Below, one piece after another: positions 52,404 through 60,606 of a stretch of 64,000 bases of DNA. Every line of letters begins with the position of its first letter. Within the stretch, counting starts at the first letter, position 1. Position numbers and translations under genes: made by a program. This DNA is from Kutzneria sp. CA-103260 (GTDB lineage: Bacteria; Actinomycetota; Actinomycetes; Mycobacteriales; Pseudonocardiaceae). The notes under the pieces were generated by a model. It was not told the origin of the DNA, searched no databases, and was given only the letters and a program-made list of their open reading frames with translations. Where the stretch lies: contig NZ_CP073318.1 in the NCBI RefSeq assembly GCF_018263855.1, forward strand, positions 9,176,001-9,240,000, written 5' to 3'.

Positions 52404-53555
52404 CTAGTCCAACGGCCATCGGTGCGGCGAGTCCGGGCGGTCCAGCCAGAACTCCTGTCCCGCCGGGCTGACGGTCAGCCCGAAGCGCTCACGGGGTGGC
52501 CGTTCGAGGGCGAGCCACTCCTCGTGTGCGCCTTCCGCAATGCTCCAAAGCTGCCGCGGTCCTCCTTGGCGCACGCTGTGGTGCGAGTAGCGCGCCCACG
52601 AGCCGTCGGGATGAGCCAGCCACGTCTCGCCATGCGCGCCCGACCACGCCATGACGTGCGGAAGCGATAGTCCGGCGAAGAACTCGAACCGTTCGGCCGG
52701 CCGCAGCAGCCGGGTCGCGGACAGATCGGTCGGACGTTGCCGCGCTTGGGCGCCGCGCAGCCTGTCGACGAGATCGCTCGCCTTCGGGCCGCGATGCGCG
52801 CGCAGCGGCATGAAACGCCCGTCCTCGGCGAGCACTCGACCAGTGGCGCGGCGTTCGCCGTCGGGCGTGAGCTTGACCAGACCGGCGCCGAGTTGTCGGT
52901 TCAGCGTCGTCACGATGTGTCCGCCGGGCGCGGTTTGTTCCAGCCAGGCCAGCGGGATCGTCGACACCGAGCAGGTGCCCAGCACCCGGTCGTAGGGCGC
53001 GTTGACCGGATAGCCCCGTGCGCCGTCGGCGGCGATACAGGTCGGGTGGAATCCGCACGCCGCAAGATGTTCGGCCGCGCGGGCGGCGTTTGCCGGGTCG
53101 ACGTCGACGGTGGTGACGCGGTGCTCGCCGAGTCGATGGCACATCAGCGCGGCGTTGTAGCCGGTGCCAGCGCCGATCTCCAGCACGCTGTTGCCGGTGC
53201 ACACGTCCAGTGCGGCCAGCATGATCGCCATGATCGCCGGTTCGCTGGACGAACAGGTCGGCGTGCCGTGAACGGGTCCGGCCAGCGCCGACTCCCGCCG
53301 CGACTCGTCGCCGTCGAGCTGGGTGACCGCGACCCGGTTGCGGTAGACGGATCGCAGCCATTCCGGGTCGGAGTCGGTGATCAGCTTCCACGAGCCGTTG
53401 TCCAGTTGCTCGAACAGCCAGGGCAGGAAGACGTGTCGCGGCACGGCTTCGAACGCGGCACGCCAGCCGGGATCGAGCGGCAGACCCTCGTCGACCAGCT
53501 CGTCCACCATGCCGCCGCGAAGCCTGCGCGCCTCGCGTTCGAGGTCGGCACGCAC
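52404..53555 (-). CDS. PCMT-like SAM-dependent methyltransferase
   Basis: A 383-residue class I methyltransferase related to protein-L-isoaspartate O-methyltransferase. N-terminal PAFEAVPRHVFLPWLF-type region (WRAAFEAVPRHVFLPW), the SAM loop VLEIGAGTGYNAALMCHRLG near 165, VTTVDVDPANAARA and PGGHIVTTL; then a C-terminal extension of about 150 residues. Members with this extension occur beside ATP-grasp peptide maturases, but no such gene is nearby. GTG 53555 is chosen. Contains 19-bp repeat matches (CCAAAGCTGCCGCGGTCCT at 52545-52563). Confidence 0.83.
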   Translation of the reverse strand: MRADLEREARRLRGGMVDELVDEGLPLDPGWRAAFEAVPRHVFLPWLFEQLDNGSWKLITDSDPEWLRSVYRNRVAVTQLDGDESRRESALAGPVHGTPTCSSSEPAIMAIMLAALDVCTGNSVLEIGAGTGYNAALMCHRLGEHRVTTVDVDPANAARAAEHLAACGFHPTCIAADGARGYPVNAPYDRVLGTCSVSTIPLAWLEQTAPGGHIVTTLNRQLGAGLVKLTPDGERRATGRVLAEDGRFMPLRAHRGPKASDLVDRLRGAQARQRPTDLSATRLLRPAERFEFFAGLSLPHVMAWSGAHGETWLAHPDGSWARYSHHSVRQGGPRQLWSIAEGAHEEWLALERPPRERFGLTVSPAGQEFWLDRPDSPHRWPLD

Positions 53556-53612
53556 AGGTCGACACGGTAGTCCGGTGTGACAGCAAGCACGCGACAACTG
53601 CAAGCACTGCGC

Positions 53613-53641
53613 TTGCAGCAGCTAGCACTCGGGCGTAGCGT
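53613..53641 (+). promoter_or_regulatory. Predicted promoter of the XRE-hbhA operon
   Basis: TTGCAG (53613-53618) and TAGCGT (53636-53641) are separated by exactly 17 bp, 21 bp before the ATG at 53663, which has GGGAGG upstream. The resulting leader is short. Confidence 0.5.
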
Positions 53642-53662
53642 GGTTGTCGAAGGGAGGCGGGG

Positions 53663-54076
53663 ATGGACAAGAAGAGCAGCGTCGACCAGGCCGTGGAAGC
53701 GGTCGCCGACCTGGGGCGGGACATCGGCGACTACATCCGCGAGCAGCGCAACAACGCGCAGATCTCGTTGCGCCAGCTGGCCAAGCTCGCCGGCGTGTCC
53801 AACCCCTACCTCAGCCAGATCGAACGGGGCCTGCGCAAGCCCAGCGCGGAGATCCTGCAACAGATCGCCAAGGGGCTGCGGATCTCGGCCGAGGCGCTGT
53901 ACGTGCAGGCCGGAATCCTTGAGCAGCGCGTCGGCGGCGCGGTGGTGGACGCCGTGCTCGCCGACACCGAGCTCACCGAGCGGCAGAAGCAGGTGCTGCT
54001 CGACGTCTACGAGACCTTCCGGCGGGAGAACGCGAGCAAGCGCCCCGCCGACGCAACCGAGGACACCGAGGAGTGA
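53663..54076 (+). CDS. XRE family HTH regulator (Rv0474-like)
   Basis: A 137-residue regulator with an N-terminal helix-turn-helix near 33-70 (LRQLAKLAGVSNPYLSQIER, RKPSAEILQQIAKGL) and a helical C-terminal part ending acidic. Position directly before an HbhA-like gene and a DUF2516 gene matches the M. tuberculosis order Rv0474-Rv0475-Rv0476 as I remember it. Its predicted promoter sits just upstream, and its stop overlaps the next frame. Confidence 0.88.
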   Translation: MDKKSSVDQAVEAVADLGRDIGDYIREQRNNAQISLRQLAKLAGVSNPYLSQIERGLRKPSAEILQQIAKGLRISAEALYVQAGILEQRVGGAVVDAVLADTELTERQKQVLLDVYETFRRENASKRPADATEDTEE

Positions 54077-54081
54077 TCCAG

Positions 54082-54708
54082 ATGCCGACCCTTCCCACTA
54101 CCGAGGACGTCCGCAAGGCGGGCGAGCAGGTTTCCGCCGCTTTCACCGCCGTCCTGGAGCAGGCCAAGACGCCGCTGTTGGCCGCGCTCGGCGCCGGCGA
54201 CCTCGCCGGCAAGGCATTGACCGAGGCCCTGACCAAGGCTCGCGTCCAGGTCAACGAGCGCGCCGAGGCCGCCCGCACCGCGGTCGACGAGCTGCCGGGC
54301 CTGCGCGAGAAGCTGGACCCGTCGGAGCTGCGCAAGCTGGTCGACACCTACACCACCGCCGCCTCGAACCTGTACAGCTACCTGGCCGAGCACGGCGAGG
54401 AGACGCTGGAGAAGCTGCGCGAGCAGCCGCAGGTCAAGGTCGTGCTGGACCAGGTCGGCGACCTGCAGAACCGTGCCGACGACGTGCTGGGTCAGATCGC
54501 CCGCCGCACCCGCGCGGCCGGCGAGAAGGCCGCCGAGGACGTGGAGCAGGCGACCGAGGACCTCGCCGAGGCCGTTGTCGACGCCGGTGGCGAGGTCGCC
54601 GCGGAGACCCGCAGCGCCACCCGCAAGGCCGCTGACAAGGTGTCCGCCACGCGCAAGCCCGCCGCCGAGAAGGCCGCGAAGCCGGCCGACGAGACGACCG
54701 AGGCCTGA
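54082..54708 (+). CDS. Heparin-binding hemagglutinin-like (HbhA-like) protein
   Basis: A 208-residue alpha-helical, Ala/Glu/Lys-rich protein. Residues about 1-160 predict coiled coil (TEDVRKAGEQVSAAFTAVLE; ERAEAARTAVDELPGLREKL). The C-terminal tail is Lys/Ala/Pro-rich (RKPAAEKAAKPADE), the lysine-repeat character of HbhA, but shorter. In mycobacteria HbhA is a surface adhesin linked to lipid bodies; here the ancestral role is more likely envelope or lipid-associated. ATG 54082 has GGAG eight bases upstream; GTG 54073 overlaps the previous stop but is too close to that site. Confidence 0.83.
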   Translation: MPTLPTTEDVRKAGEQVSAAFTAVLEQAKTPLLAALGAGDLAGKALTEALTKARVQVNERAEAARTAVDELPGLREKLDPSELRKLVDTYTTAASNLYSYLAEHGEETLEKLREQPQVKVVLDQVGDLQNRADDVLGQIARRTRAAGEKAAEDVEQATEDLAEAVVDAGGEVAAETRSATRKAADKVSATRKPAAEKAAKPADETTEA

Positions 54709-54795
54709 TTCGACGCCGTCGCCGGGTCACGTCCGCCGGGGCGTGACCGGGCGCCGTCATTCCCGAGTGTCCCCTCCGGGACGTAGGGTGGGACC

Positions 54796-55092
54796 GTGAC
54801 GTACGGGCTCGACTACTGGATCCTGTTCGCGATCTGGTGCGCAGGCATGCCAGTTGGCGCCTTCGCGTTCCTGCATGCGCTGGTCCAGCGCGCGGACGCC
54901 TACACCGCCGCGGACCGCATGACCAAGCTCGCCTGGTCGCTGATCACCGGCGGCGGACTGGTCGCGCTCTTTCTGTTCCGCCCGCAGGGCAGCACCTTCA
55001 TCCTGTGGATGGCGGCGCTGGTCGCGGTGCTGGTCTACATCGTGGACGTGCGGCCGAAGCTGAACGAGGTCCAGCGCGGCAACCGGTGGTGA
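54796..55092 (+). CDS. DUF2516 family membrane protein
   Basis: A 98-residue protein with three hydrophobic helices (WILFAIWCAGMPVGAFAFLH; LAWSLITGGGLVALFLF; ILWMAALVAVLVYIVDV) and the end VRPKLNEVQRGNRW. This is the small membrane protein next to hbhA in related actinobacteria (Rv0476-like). GTG 54796 start. Its stop overlaps the following hydrolase (GTGA). Confidence 0.88.
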   Translation: MTYGLDYWILFAIWCAGMPVGAFAFLHALVQRADAYTAADRMTKLAWSLITGGGLVALFLFRPQGSTFILWMAALVAVLVYIVDVRPKLNEVQRGNRW

Positions 55093-55847
55093 CCGGCTCG
55101 CTGTCGAGCGGCCTGCGCTGGCAGGGCTTCGGCAGCGGAACCCCGGTCACGCTGGTGGCCCCCGGTCTCGGCGCGACTCCGGGTGAGGCACGCATTCCCG
55201 CATCCGGATTGTCCGGTACGAGAGTGGTTGCCACCTTTCCCTCGCACGGCGAGGCGGCGGACGCGCCCGCTGACTATTGGACGTATCCCACTATCAGCGC
55301 CGACCTGGAGCGTGTCGCCGACGAGGTCGGCGCTACCCGGGCGGTCGGTGTGTCGATGGGTGCTGGCGGCCTCACCGCATTGCTGACGCGGCGCCCCGAC
55401 CGTTTCGACCGGGTCGCCCTGCTGTTGCCGGCCGCGCTCGACAAACCGCGGACGACGCCGGCGATGTGGGCGTTCGAGCAGCTCGCCGATGCCGTCGAGG
55501 CCGGCGATGTGGACGGCTTGCGCGGACTCGTCACCGCTGAGGTGCCCGCCGGCGTTGCCGTGGGGGAGCACATTTCGAGCAGAGTTGACGCATTGCTCCG
55601 ACTCGGCGGCGCTCTGCGAACGCTGCCGGAGCAGACGCCGACGAATGATGCAGCTTTGCTCCAACGCGTCAGCGCTGCGGCATTGGTCATCGGCGCTGTC
55701 GGCGATCCGATGCATCCCGAGCAGGTGGCCCGGGAAGTCGCGGCAGCGCTGCCGAACGGACGGCTGGAGCTCATCGACTCGCCCGCGCCGCTGCTCACGC
55801 ACCGTCGCGAGGTGCGCTCGCTGCTCGTCGACTTCTTCGTTGACTAA
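55089..55847 (+). CDS. Alpha/beta hydrolase
   Basis: A 252-residue hydrolase fold: VTLVAPGLGATPGEARIP for the oxyanion region, nucleophile elbow VGVSMGAGGLTALL with Ser near residue 94, VIGAVGDPMHPEQVARE with the acid Asp near 205, and a C-terminal His within DSPAPLLTHRREVR. Substrate unknown. GTG 55089 overlaps the DUF2516 stop. Contains five 19-bp repeat matches, more than any other gene here. Confidence 0.85.
   Translation: MTGSLSSGLRWQGFGSGTPVTLVAPGLGATPGEARIPASGLSGTRVVATFPSHGEAADAPADYWTYPTISADLERVADEVGATRAVGVSMGAGGLTALLTRRPDRFDRVALLLPAALDKPRTTPAMWAFEQLADAVEAGDVDGLRGLVTAEVPAGVAVGEHISSRVDALLRLGGALRTLPEQTPTNDAALLQRVSAAALVIGAVGDPMHPEQVAREVAAALPNGRLELIDSPAPLLTHRREVRSLLVDFFVD
55579..55679 (+). 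repeat. 19-bp repeat units inside the alpha/beta hydrolase gene
   Basis: In-register units at 55579 (GCAGAGTTGACGCATTGCT), 55598 (CCGACTCGGCGGCGCTCTG) and 55617; a second pair at 55642 (CGAATGATGCAGCTTTGCT) and 55661 (CCAACGCGTCAGCGCTGCG). They encode the cap-like stretch VDALLRLGGALRTLPEQTPT. Sense orientation. Confidence 0.65.
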
Positions 55848-55856
55848 TGTGACGCC

Positions 55857-56408
55857 ATGGCGCAGTGGAGCATTGCTGGCACTTTGCACGTGGAGCCCGC
55901 CCTTTCCCGACCGGAACTGCTCGCCGAGCCGGTCCTGACCGCGATCCGGGCGATGGACGCCGCCGATGTCGAGCGCGTCGGCGTCACGGAGATCGACCCG
56001 GAACTGGCGGACACGGCGGCGTTCTGCGAGCACTACGGCGCGTCGCTGGAGGCGTCGGCCAACTGCGTGGTCGTCGCAGGCAAGCGGGCCGGCGAGCTTC
56101 GTTATGCCGCCTGCATGATCTTGGCGACGACGAGGGCCGACGTGAATGGCGTGGTCAAGCGCCGCCTCGACGTTCGCAAGGCGTCGTTCGCGCCGATGGA
56201 CGACGCCGTCGGCCTGACCGGCATGCAGTACGGCGGGATCACAGCCATCGGGCTGCCTGCCGACTGGCCACTGCTGCTGGACACCCGCGTGGCCGCCGCG
56301 CCGGAGCTGGTCATCGGCAGCGGCATCCGTGGCGGCAAGCTGCTCGTGCCGGGCGACCTGCTGGCCAAGCTCGCCGGCGCCGAGGTGATCGAGGGCCTGG
56401 CCGGCTGA
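55857..56408 (+). CDS. YbaK/prolyl-tRNA-deacylase-like protein
   Basis: A 183-residue single-domain protein of the YbaK/EbsC type that edits mischarged tRNA. Seen: CVVVAGKRAGELRYAACMIL, TTRADVNGVVKRRLDVRKAS with the conserved Lys, DDAVGLTGMQYGGITAIGLP and a C-terminal GSGIRGGKLLVPGDLLAKLAGA. ATG 55857 lies nine bases after the hydrolase stop. Convergent with purU. Confidence 0.88.
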   Translation: MAQWSIAGTLHVEPALSRPELLAEPVLTAIRAMDAADVERVGVTEIDPELADTAAFCEHYGASLEASANCVVVAGKRAGELRYAACMILATTRADVNGVVKRRLDVRKASFAPMDDAVGLTGMQYGGITAIGLPADWPLLLDTRVAAAPELVIGSGIRGGKLLVPGDLLAKLAGAEVIEGLAG

Positions 56409-56418
56409 CCGGCGCAGG

Positions 56419-57294
56419 TCAGAAGACGACCGTGCGGTTGCCGTGCACGAGGACCCGGTCCTCCAGGTGCCAGCGCAGCCCGCGGGCCAACACCACCTTC
56501 TCGATGTCGCGGCCCTTGCGGACCATGTCCCGGTCGGAGTCGCTGTGGCTGACCCGGATCACGTCCTGCTCGATGATCGGCCCCGCGTCCAGCTCGGCGG
56601 TCACGTAGTGGCAGGTCGCGCCGACCAGCTTCACGCCGCGGGTGTGGGCCTGGTGGTACGGCTTCGCGCCGGCGAACGACGGCAGGAAGCTGTGGTGGAT
56701 GTTCACCGCGCGACCGGCCCAGGCCATGCACAGCTCGTTCGGCAGCACCTGCATGAACCGGGCCAGCACGATGGCGTGCGGATGGTGGCTGTCGACCAGC
56801 TGCCGCAGCTGCGCGAACGCGCCGGCCTTGCTCTCCGGGTCGCCGACCGGGAAGGGCACGTGGTGGAACGGGATGCCGTGCGCCTCGGTGATGCCGGCGA
56901 GGTCCCGGTGGTTGCCGATCACCGAGGTGATCTCGATGTCCAGCTCGCCGGAGGCCACCCGGCCGAGCAGGTCGTACAGGCAGTGCCCCTCCTTCGACAC
57001 CAGGATCACGGCCCGCTTGCGCTCGCCGGTGTCGGTGACCCGCCAGTCGGCCAGCGGCCCCAGCTCACGTGCGACGCCGGCGAACCGGGCGCTCAGCTCC
57101 CGCGCGTCGAACGGCAGCGAGGAGGCCAGCACCTCCTGCCTGGTGAAGAACCAGTTTGTGGTCCGATCCGTGTGGTAGGCGGCCTCCACGATCCAACCGC
57201 CGAACTCGGCAAGGAAACCGGCGATCTTGGCGACGATGCCGGTGCGGTCGGGGCAGCCGAGGCTGATCACATAGCGGCGTTCGGTGGAGGACAC
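56419..57294 (-). CDS. purU: Formyltetrahydrofolate deformylase
   Basis: A 291-residue enzyme hydrolysing 10-formyl-THF to formate and THF, feeding PurT and balancing one-carbon pools. N-terminal ACT domain (RRYVISLGCPDRTGIVAKIAGFLAEFG) and C-terminal formyltransferase fold with the catalytic set: NIHHSFLPSFAGAKPYHQA, and GATCHYVTAELDAGPIIEQD. Full length. GTG 57294 start. Convergent with the YbaK-like gene (10-bp gap). Confidence 0.96.
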   Translation of the reverse strand: MSSTERRYVISLGCPDRTGIVAKIAGFLAEFGGWIVEAAYHTDRTTNWFFTRQEVLASSLPFDARELSARFAGVARELGPLADWRVTDTGERKRAVILVSKEGHCLYDLLGRVASGELDIEITSVIGNHRDLAGITEAHGIPFHHVPFPVGDPESKAGAFAQLRQLVDSHHPHAIVLARFMQVLPNELCMAWAGRAVNIHHSFLPSFAGAKPYHQAHTRGVKLVGATCHYVTAELDAGPIIEQDVIRVSHSDSDRDMVRKGRDIEKVVLARGLRWHLEDRVLVHGNRTVVF

Positions 57295-57315
57295 AACCGG
57301 TGATTCTGACAGATG

Positions 57316-58026
57316 TCAGGGGGACTTGAAGGCGGCCAGAATCGACCGGTCACCGGTGACGACGGCGGTGCTCGGCCGGCCCCAGACCGACCGGTACACG
57401 GCGTCGGCCGTGCCCACGATGGTGAGGTCGGCGTCCACACCGGAGTCGGTCGGCTCCGTCGTGACGACCGGCTTGCCCACGTCCAGCCGCAGCTGCCAGA
57501 CCCGTCCGGCGTCGGCAGCGTGATAGAGGACAGTGCCGGCGACGGTCGACGGCCCGCGTGCGGGCAGCATGCCGCCGAGGAACTCGTCCGTACCGTCGGC
57601 GGCGAACTCCGTGCTGAACACCAGCGTCTTCAGATCCTTGACGGCGCTGTCGGCGTCCAGCCGGTGGATCGCCGTCTCGTGCGCGGCCCGTCGCGCGAGC
57701 GACCGCATCACCGGCGGCAGGCCTGGAGGCGCCCAGACCTGCTCATCGGCGTGCGCATTGCTCATGTGCTGCAGCAATGCTCGAAAGACGCGGTCCCAGC
57801 GGTCGACGACATCCGTCCACGAACCCGAGGAGCGCTCGAACGTCGGCTGCTCGCCGCGAGTGGCCTGCAGGATGAAGTCGTGTACGGCACCCAGGTGCGC
57901 GATCAGATCGTGCACGCGCCAATCCGGGCAGGTGGCGACCGGAATGTCCGGGCCGGCCTGGACCGCGGACTCCCGCAAGGCGGCGCCCTGCTCACGGAGC
58001 GCGTCGATCAACTCGGCGTAGCGCAT
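57316..58026 (-). CDS. Mycothiol-dependent maleylpyruvate isomerase-family protein
   Basis: A 236-residue DinB/MDMPI-type protein: MRYAELIDALREQGAALRES, TCPDWRVHDLIAHLGAVHDF with the conserved His pair, LARRAAHETAIHRLDADS with the third metal His, then an SCP2-like C-terminal half (VDADLTIVGTADAVYRSVWG). Mycothiol is the thiol cofactor of actinobacteria, in line with the source. Exact substrate unknown. Contains 19-bp repeat units at 57744-57800. Confidence 0.83.
   Translation of the reverse strand: MRYAELIDALREQGAALRESAVQAGPDIPVATCPDWRVHDLIAHLGAVHDFILQATRGEQPTFERSSGSWTDVVDRWDRVFRALLQHMSNAHADEQVWAPPGLPPVMRSLARRAAHETAIHRLDADSAVKDLKTLVFSTEFAADGTDEFLGGMLPARGPSTVAGTVLYHAADAGRVWQLRLDVGKPVVTTEPTDSGVDADLTIVGTADAVYRSVWGRPSTAVVTGDRSILAAFKSP
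57744..57800 (+). repeat. Three in-phase 19-bp units inside the MPI-like gene
   Basis: CATCGGCGTGCGCATTGCT (57744), CATGTGCTGCAGCAATGCT (57763) and CGAAAGACGCGGTCCCAGC (57782), without gaps. Antisense to the host gene. Confidence 0.65.
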
Positions 58027-58036
58027 CAGCCCGACG

Positions 58037-58861
58037 TTAGCCCACCTCGACCGGTGCCACCGCCGACCAGGGAAACGTGATCTCGCCGAGCCGCCAGCGC
58101 CGTCGGTCGTCGAGCACCGGCCAGCCACGCTCGGCCAGGAGCCGACAGGTCTCGACCCACCGGGCACGCGGTCCGAATGGCGCGTACGGCGCGGCGGTCG
58201 CCCAGCCGTCGTCCAACGCCAGCAGCAGATCATGCACCCGCTCGCCGGGTACATTGCGGTGGATCAACGCCTTGGGCAGCCGCTCGGCGACATCCGACGG
58301 CGTCGCGATGTCCGAGGGCTTGCACGCGATCGTGAACGTCAGCGGACCGGTCTCGTCGAGCAGCACCCAGCAGCACCGACGGCCGATCTCGTCGCACGTG
58401 CCCTCGACGAGCAGTCCGCCGGGCGTGAGCCGACCTCGAAGGCCGTCCCACGCCTGCAAGGCGTCCGCTTCCGAGTACTGCCGCAGCACGTTGAACGCGC
58501 GCACCAGCACCGGACGGAGACCGGCGAGCTCGAAGCCGCCGCGCCGAAACGTCAGCAGCGGCGGATCGGCGGCGTGCTCGGCGGCCGCCACCCGCTCCGG
58601 ATCCAGCTCAAGACCGACCATCCGCAGGTCGGGGCGCACAACCCGGAGCCGTGCCGCCATTTCCACGGTGGTCACCGGCGTAGCTCCGTAGCCGAGGTCC
58701 ACGAGCAATGCGTCGGCATTGCTGCAAAGCGCGCGCCGAACAGCAGCGCTGCCGACCATCCAGCGGTCGACGCGGCGCAGTCGGTTCGGGTTGGTCGTGC
58801 CTCGGGTCGGCAGCCCCAGTGCGCGGGCGCGGCCGGCCGCCAGCCGTGGTTGCTTGGCCAT
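58037..58861 (-). CDS. Class I SAM-dependent methyltransferase-like protein
   Basis: A 274-residue protein. Basic N-terminus (KQPRLAAGRARALGLPTRGT) then a SAM fold: ALLVDLGYGATPVTTVEMAARL, VGLELDPERVAAAE and GRLTPGGLLVEGTCDEIGRR. Found between the MPI-like gene (10 bp downstream) and the DUF2505 gene (8 bp upstream), so one minus-strand operon. Target unknown. Two 19-bp repeat units at 58704-58741 code for part of RRALCSNADALL. Confidence 0.78.
   Translation of the reverse strand: MAKQPRLAAGRARALGLPTRGTTNPNRLRRVDRWMVGSAAVRRALCSNADALLVDLGYGATPVTTVEMAARLRVVRPDLRMVGLELDPERVAAAEHAADPPLLTFRRGGFELAGLRPVLVRAFNVLRQYSEADALQAWDGLRGRLTPGGLLVEGTCDEIGRRCCWVLLDETGPLTFTIACKPSDIATPSDVAERLPKALIHRNVPGERVHDLLLALDDGWATAAPYAPFGPRARWVETCRLLAERGWPVLDDRRRWRLGEITFPWSAVAPVEVG
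58704..58741 (-). repeat. Two 19-bp units inside the methyltransferase gene
   Basis: AGCAATGCGTCGGCATTGC (58704-58722) and TGCAAAGCGCGCGCCGAAC (58723-58741), reverse-complement orientation, thus sense for the host gene. Confidence 0.55.
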
Positions 58862-58869
58862 CTGACCCG

Positions 58870-59379
58870 TCAGCCCTCGTGCTCGGCCAGCCACTCCGTG
58901 GTGTGCTCGAACTCCCGCGACAGCAGCTTCACGATCTGGCCGGAGACGACCTCCTCGACCTTGCCGCCGACGAACGGGATGTTCACCGCCACCTCGCCGC
59001 GCATCAGCATCGTGCTGCCGCCGGCCGCCTCGTCGGACAGCCGCATCGCGCCCTTGATGTGACCCGGCACACCCGGGATGCCCGCCTGGACGCGGCCGAG
59101 CCAGCCGCCGTCGCCGTTGCGGTCCCACTCCTCTGTGCGTTCGATCACGAGATCGCCCTTGAGGAAGGTGCGGACCGCGGACGGCAGCTCACTGGCCGGC
59201 ACCCCGTGCCGCAGCCGCAGGTTCACCTTCTCCCCGTTGACGACGTGCTCCAGCAGGGTGGCGTTCGTGCCGCCGAGCTTGCTCAGGCGGGCGCGCAGGT
59301 AGGTCGGATCGACCAGGGCGGTGTGGACCTGGTCGGCGGTCCAGCGGGTAGTCGCCTGGTGCTCAATGCGGCGTGCCAT
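58870..59379 (-). CDS. DUF2505 (SRPBCC-like) protein
   Basis: A 169-residue protein of the START/SRPBCC-like DUF2505 family: ARRIEHQATTRWTADQVHTA, DPTYLRARLSKLGG, then beta strands ending with IPFVGGKVEEVVSGQIVKLL. A ligand-binding helix-grip fold is expected; ligand unknown. ATG 59379 is only 25 bp from the divergent murB start, so the promoters overlap. Confidence 0.87.
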   Translation of the reverse strand: MARRIEHQATTRWTADQVHTALVDPTYLRARLSKLGGTNATLLEHVVNGEKVNLRLRHGVPASELPSAVRTFLKGDLVIERTEEWDRNGDGGWLGRVQAGIPGVPGHIKGAMRLSDEAAGGSTMLMRGEVAVNIPFVGGKVEEVVSGQIVKLLSREFEHTTEWLAEHEG

Positions 59380-59404
59380 GTCGCGGAGGCTACCGTTGAC
59401 GTCT

Positions 59405-60496
59405 GTGACCACCCCCCTGTCCAGCACCGAAGTACGCACGTCCGTCCCGCTGCGCGGGCACACGACGCTGCGTCTGGGCGGTCCGGCTGCCCGTTTCCTG
59501 CCGGCCACCAGCGCATCCGACGTCGTCGACGCGGTGCGGGCCGCCGATCAGGCCGGTGAGCCGCTGCTGCTGCTCGGTGGCGGCTCCAACCTGGTGATCG
59601 CGGACGAGGGCTTCGACGGCCTGGTGGTGCGGGTGGCGACCGAGGGGCGGTCGTTCGACCGGCTCGCCGACGGCCGGGTGGAGCTGACCATCGAGGCCGG
59701 CGAGGACTGGGACCGGACGGTCGCGTTCTCCGCCGAGCAGGGCCTGGGCGGCCTGGAGTGCCTGTCCGGCATCCCCGGCCAGGTCGGCTCGACTCCGGTG
59801 CAGAACGTCGGCGCCTACGGCGTGGAGATCGCCGATCTGCTGACCTCCGTCGACCTGCTCGACCGCCGCAGCGGCCGGGTGCACCAGGTGCAGGCCGAGG
59901 ACCTCGGGCTGACGTACCGGTCGAGCATGCTCAAGGGGACCGACTCGGCGGTGGTGCTGCGGGCGAGGTTCGGGCTCCAGGACGGCGGGCAGTCCGCCCC
60001 GATCCGGTACGCGGAACTGGCTCGCCTGCTCGGTGTCGAGCTCGGTGCCCGGGTGCCCGTCGCGGCGGCTCGCGAGGGCGTGCTCGAACTGCGTCGCGGC
60101 AAGGGCATGGTGCTGGACGCCGAGGACCACGACACGTGGAGCGCGGGTTCGTTCTTCACCAACCCGATCGTCGACGACGAGCAGCTGCCGGACGTGCTGG
60201 CCAAGGTCGCGGAGCGGGTCGGCCCGGAGGCGACGGTGCCTCAGTACCCGGGTGGACCGGGGCGGACCAAGCTGTCGGCGGCGTGGCTGATCGAACGTGC
60301 TGGGTTCAGCCGGGGCTATCAGGCCGCTGACGGGCGGGTGTCGCTGTCCGGCAAACACACGCTCGCCCTGACGAACCGGGGCGAGGCGTCCACCGCGGAC
60401 CTGCTGGAACTGGCCCGCGAGGTGCGCGACGGCGTGCTGACGGCGTTTGGCGTTCGGCTCGTCGCGGAGCCGGTGATGGTGGGCTGCAGTCTCTGA
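59405..60496 (+). CDS. murB: UDP-N-acetylmuramate dehydrogenase (UDP-N-acetylenolpyruvoylglucosamine reductase)
   Basis: Second committed step of peptidoglycan precursor synthesis: FAD/NADPH reduction of UDP-GlcNAc-enolpyruvate in the cytoplasm. 363 residues: FAD-binding LLLGGGSNLVIADEGFDGLV and GIPGQVGSTPVQNVGAYGVE; catalytic Ser in AGSFFTNPIV near 245; C-terminal LSGKHTLALTNRGEAST. GTG 59405 start. Upstream of an L,D-transpeptidase as in M. tuberculosis (Rv0482-Rv0483 by memory), here with a protease gene in between. Confidence 0.96.
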   Translation: MTTPLSSTEVRTSVPLRGHTTLRLGGPAARFLPATSASDVVDAVRAADQAGEPLLLLGGGSNLVIADEGFDGLVVRVATEGRSFDRLADGRVELTIEAGEDWDRTVAFSAEQGLGGLECLSGIPGQVGSTPVQNVGAYGVEIADLLTSVDLLDRRSGRVHQVQAEDLGLTYRSSMLKGTDSAVVLRARFGLQDGGQSAPIRYAELARLLGVELGARVPVAAAREGVLELRRGKGMVLDAEDHDTWSAGSFFTNPIVDDEQLPDVLAKVAERVGPEATVPQYPGGPGRTKLSAAWLIERAGFSRGYQAADGRVSLSGKHTLALTNRGEASTADLLELAREVRDGVLTAFGVRLVAEPVMVGCSL

Positions 60497-60527
60497 ACAG
60501 GAACAACCCGTTCGGCCGCAGCTGAAC

Positions 60528-60553
60528 GAGTGACAGTGAGTCATCTGACACTC
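60528..60553. promoter_or_regulatory. Inverted repeat upstream of the protease-like gene
   Basis: GAGTGACAG (60528-60536) and CTGACACTC (60545-60553) are arms with one mismatch around TGAGTCAT, itself nearly palindromic. Operator or weak terminator between murB and the next gene. Confidence 0.4.
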
Positions 60554-60606
60554 ACCCCGCGTGTTTTCATGGGTTGTAGGGGGAAACACGCGCGGAGGAG
60601 GTCGCC

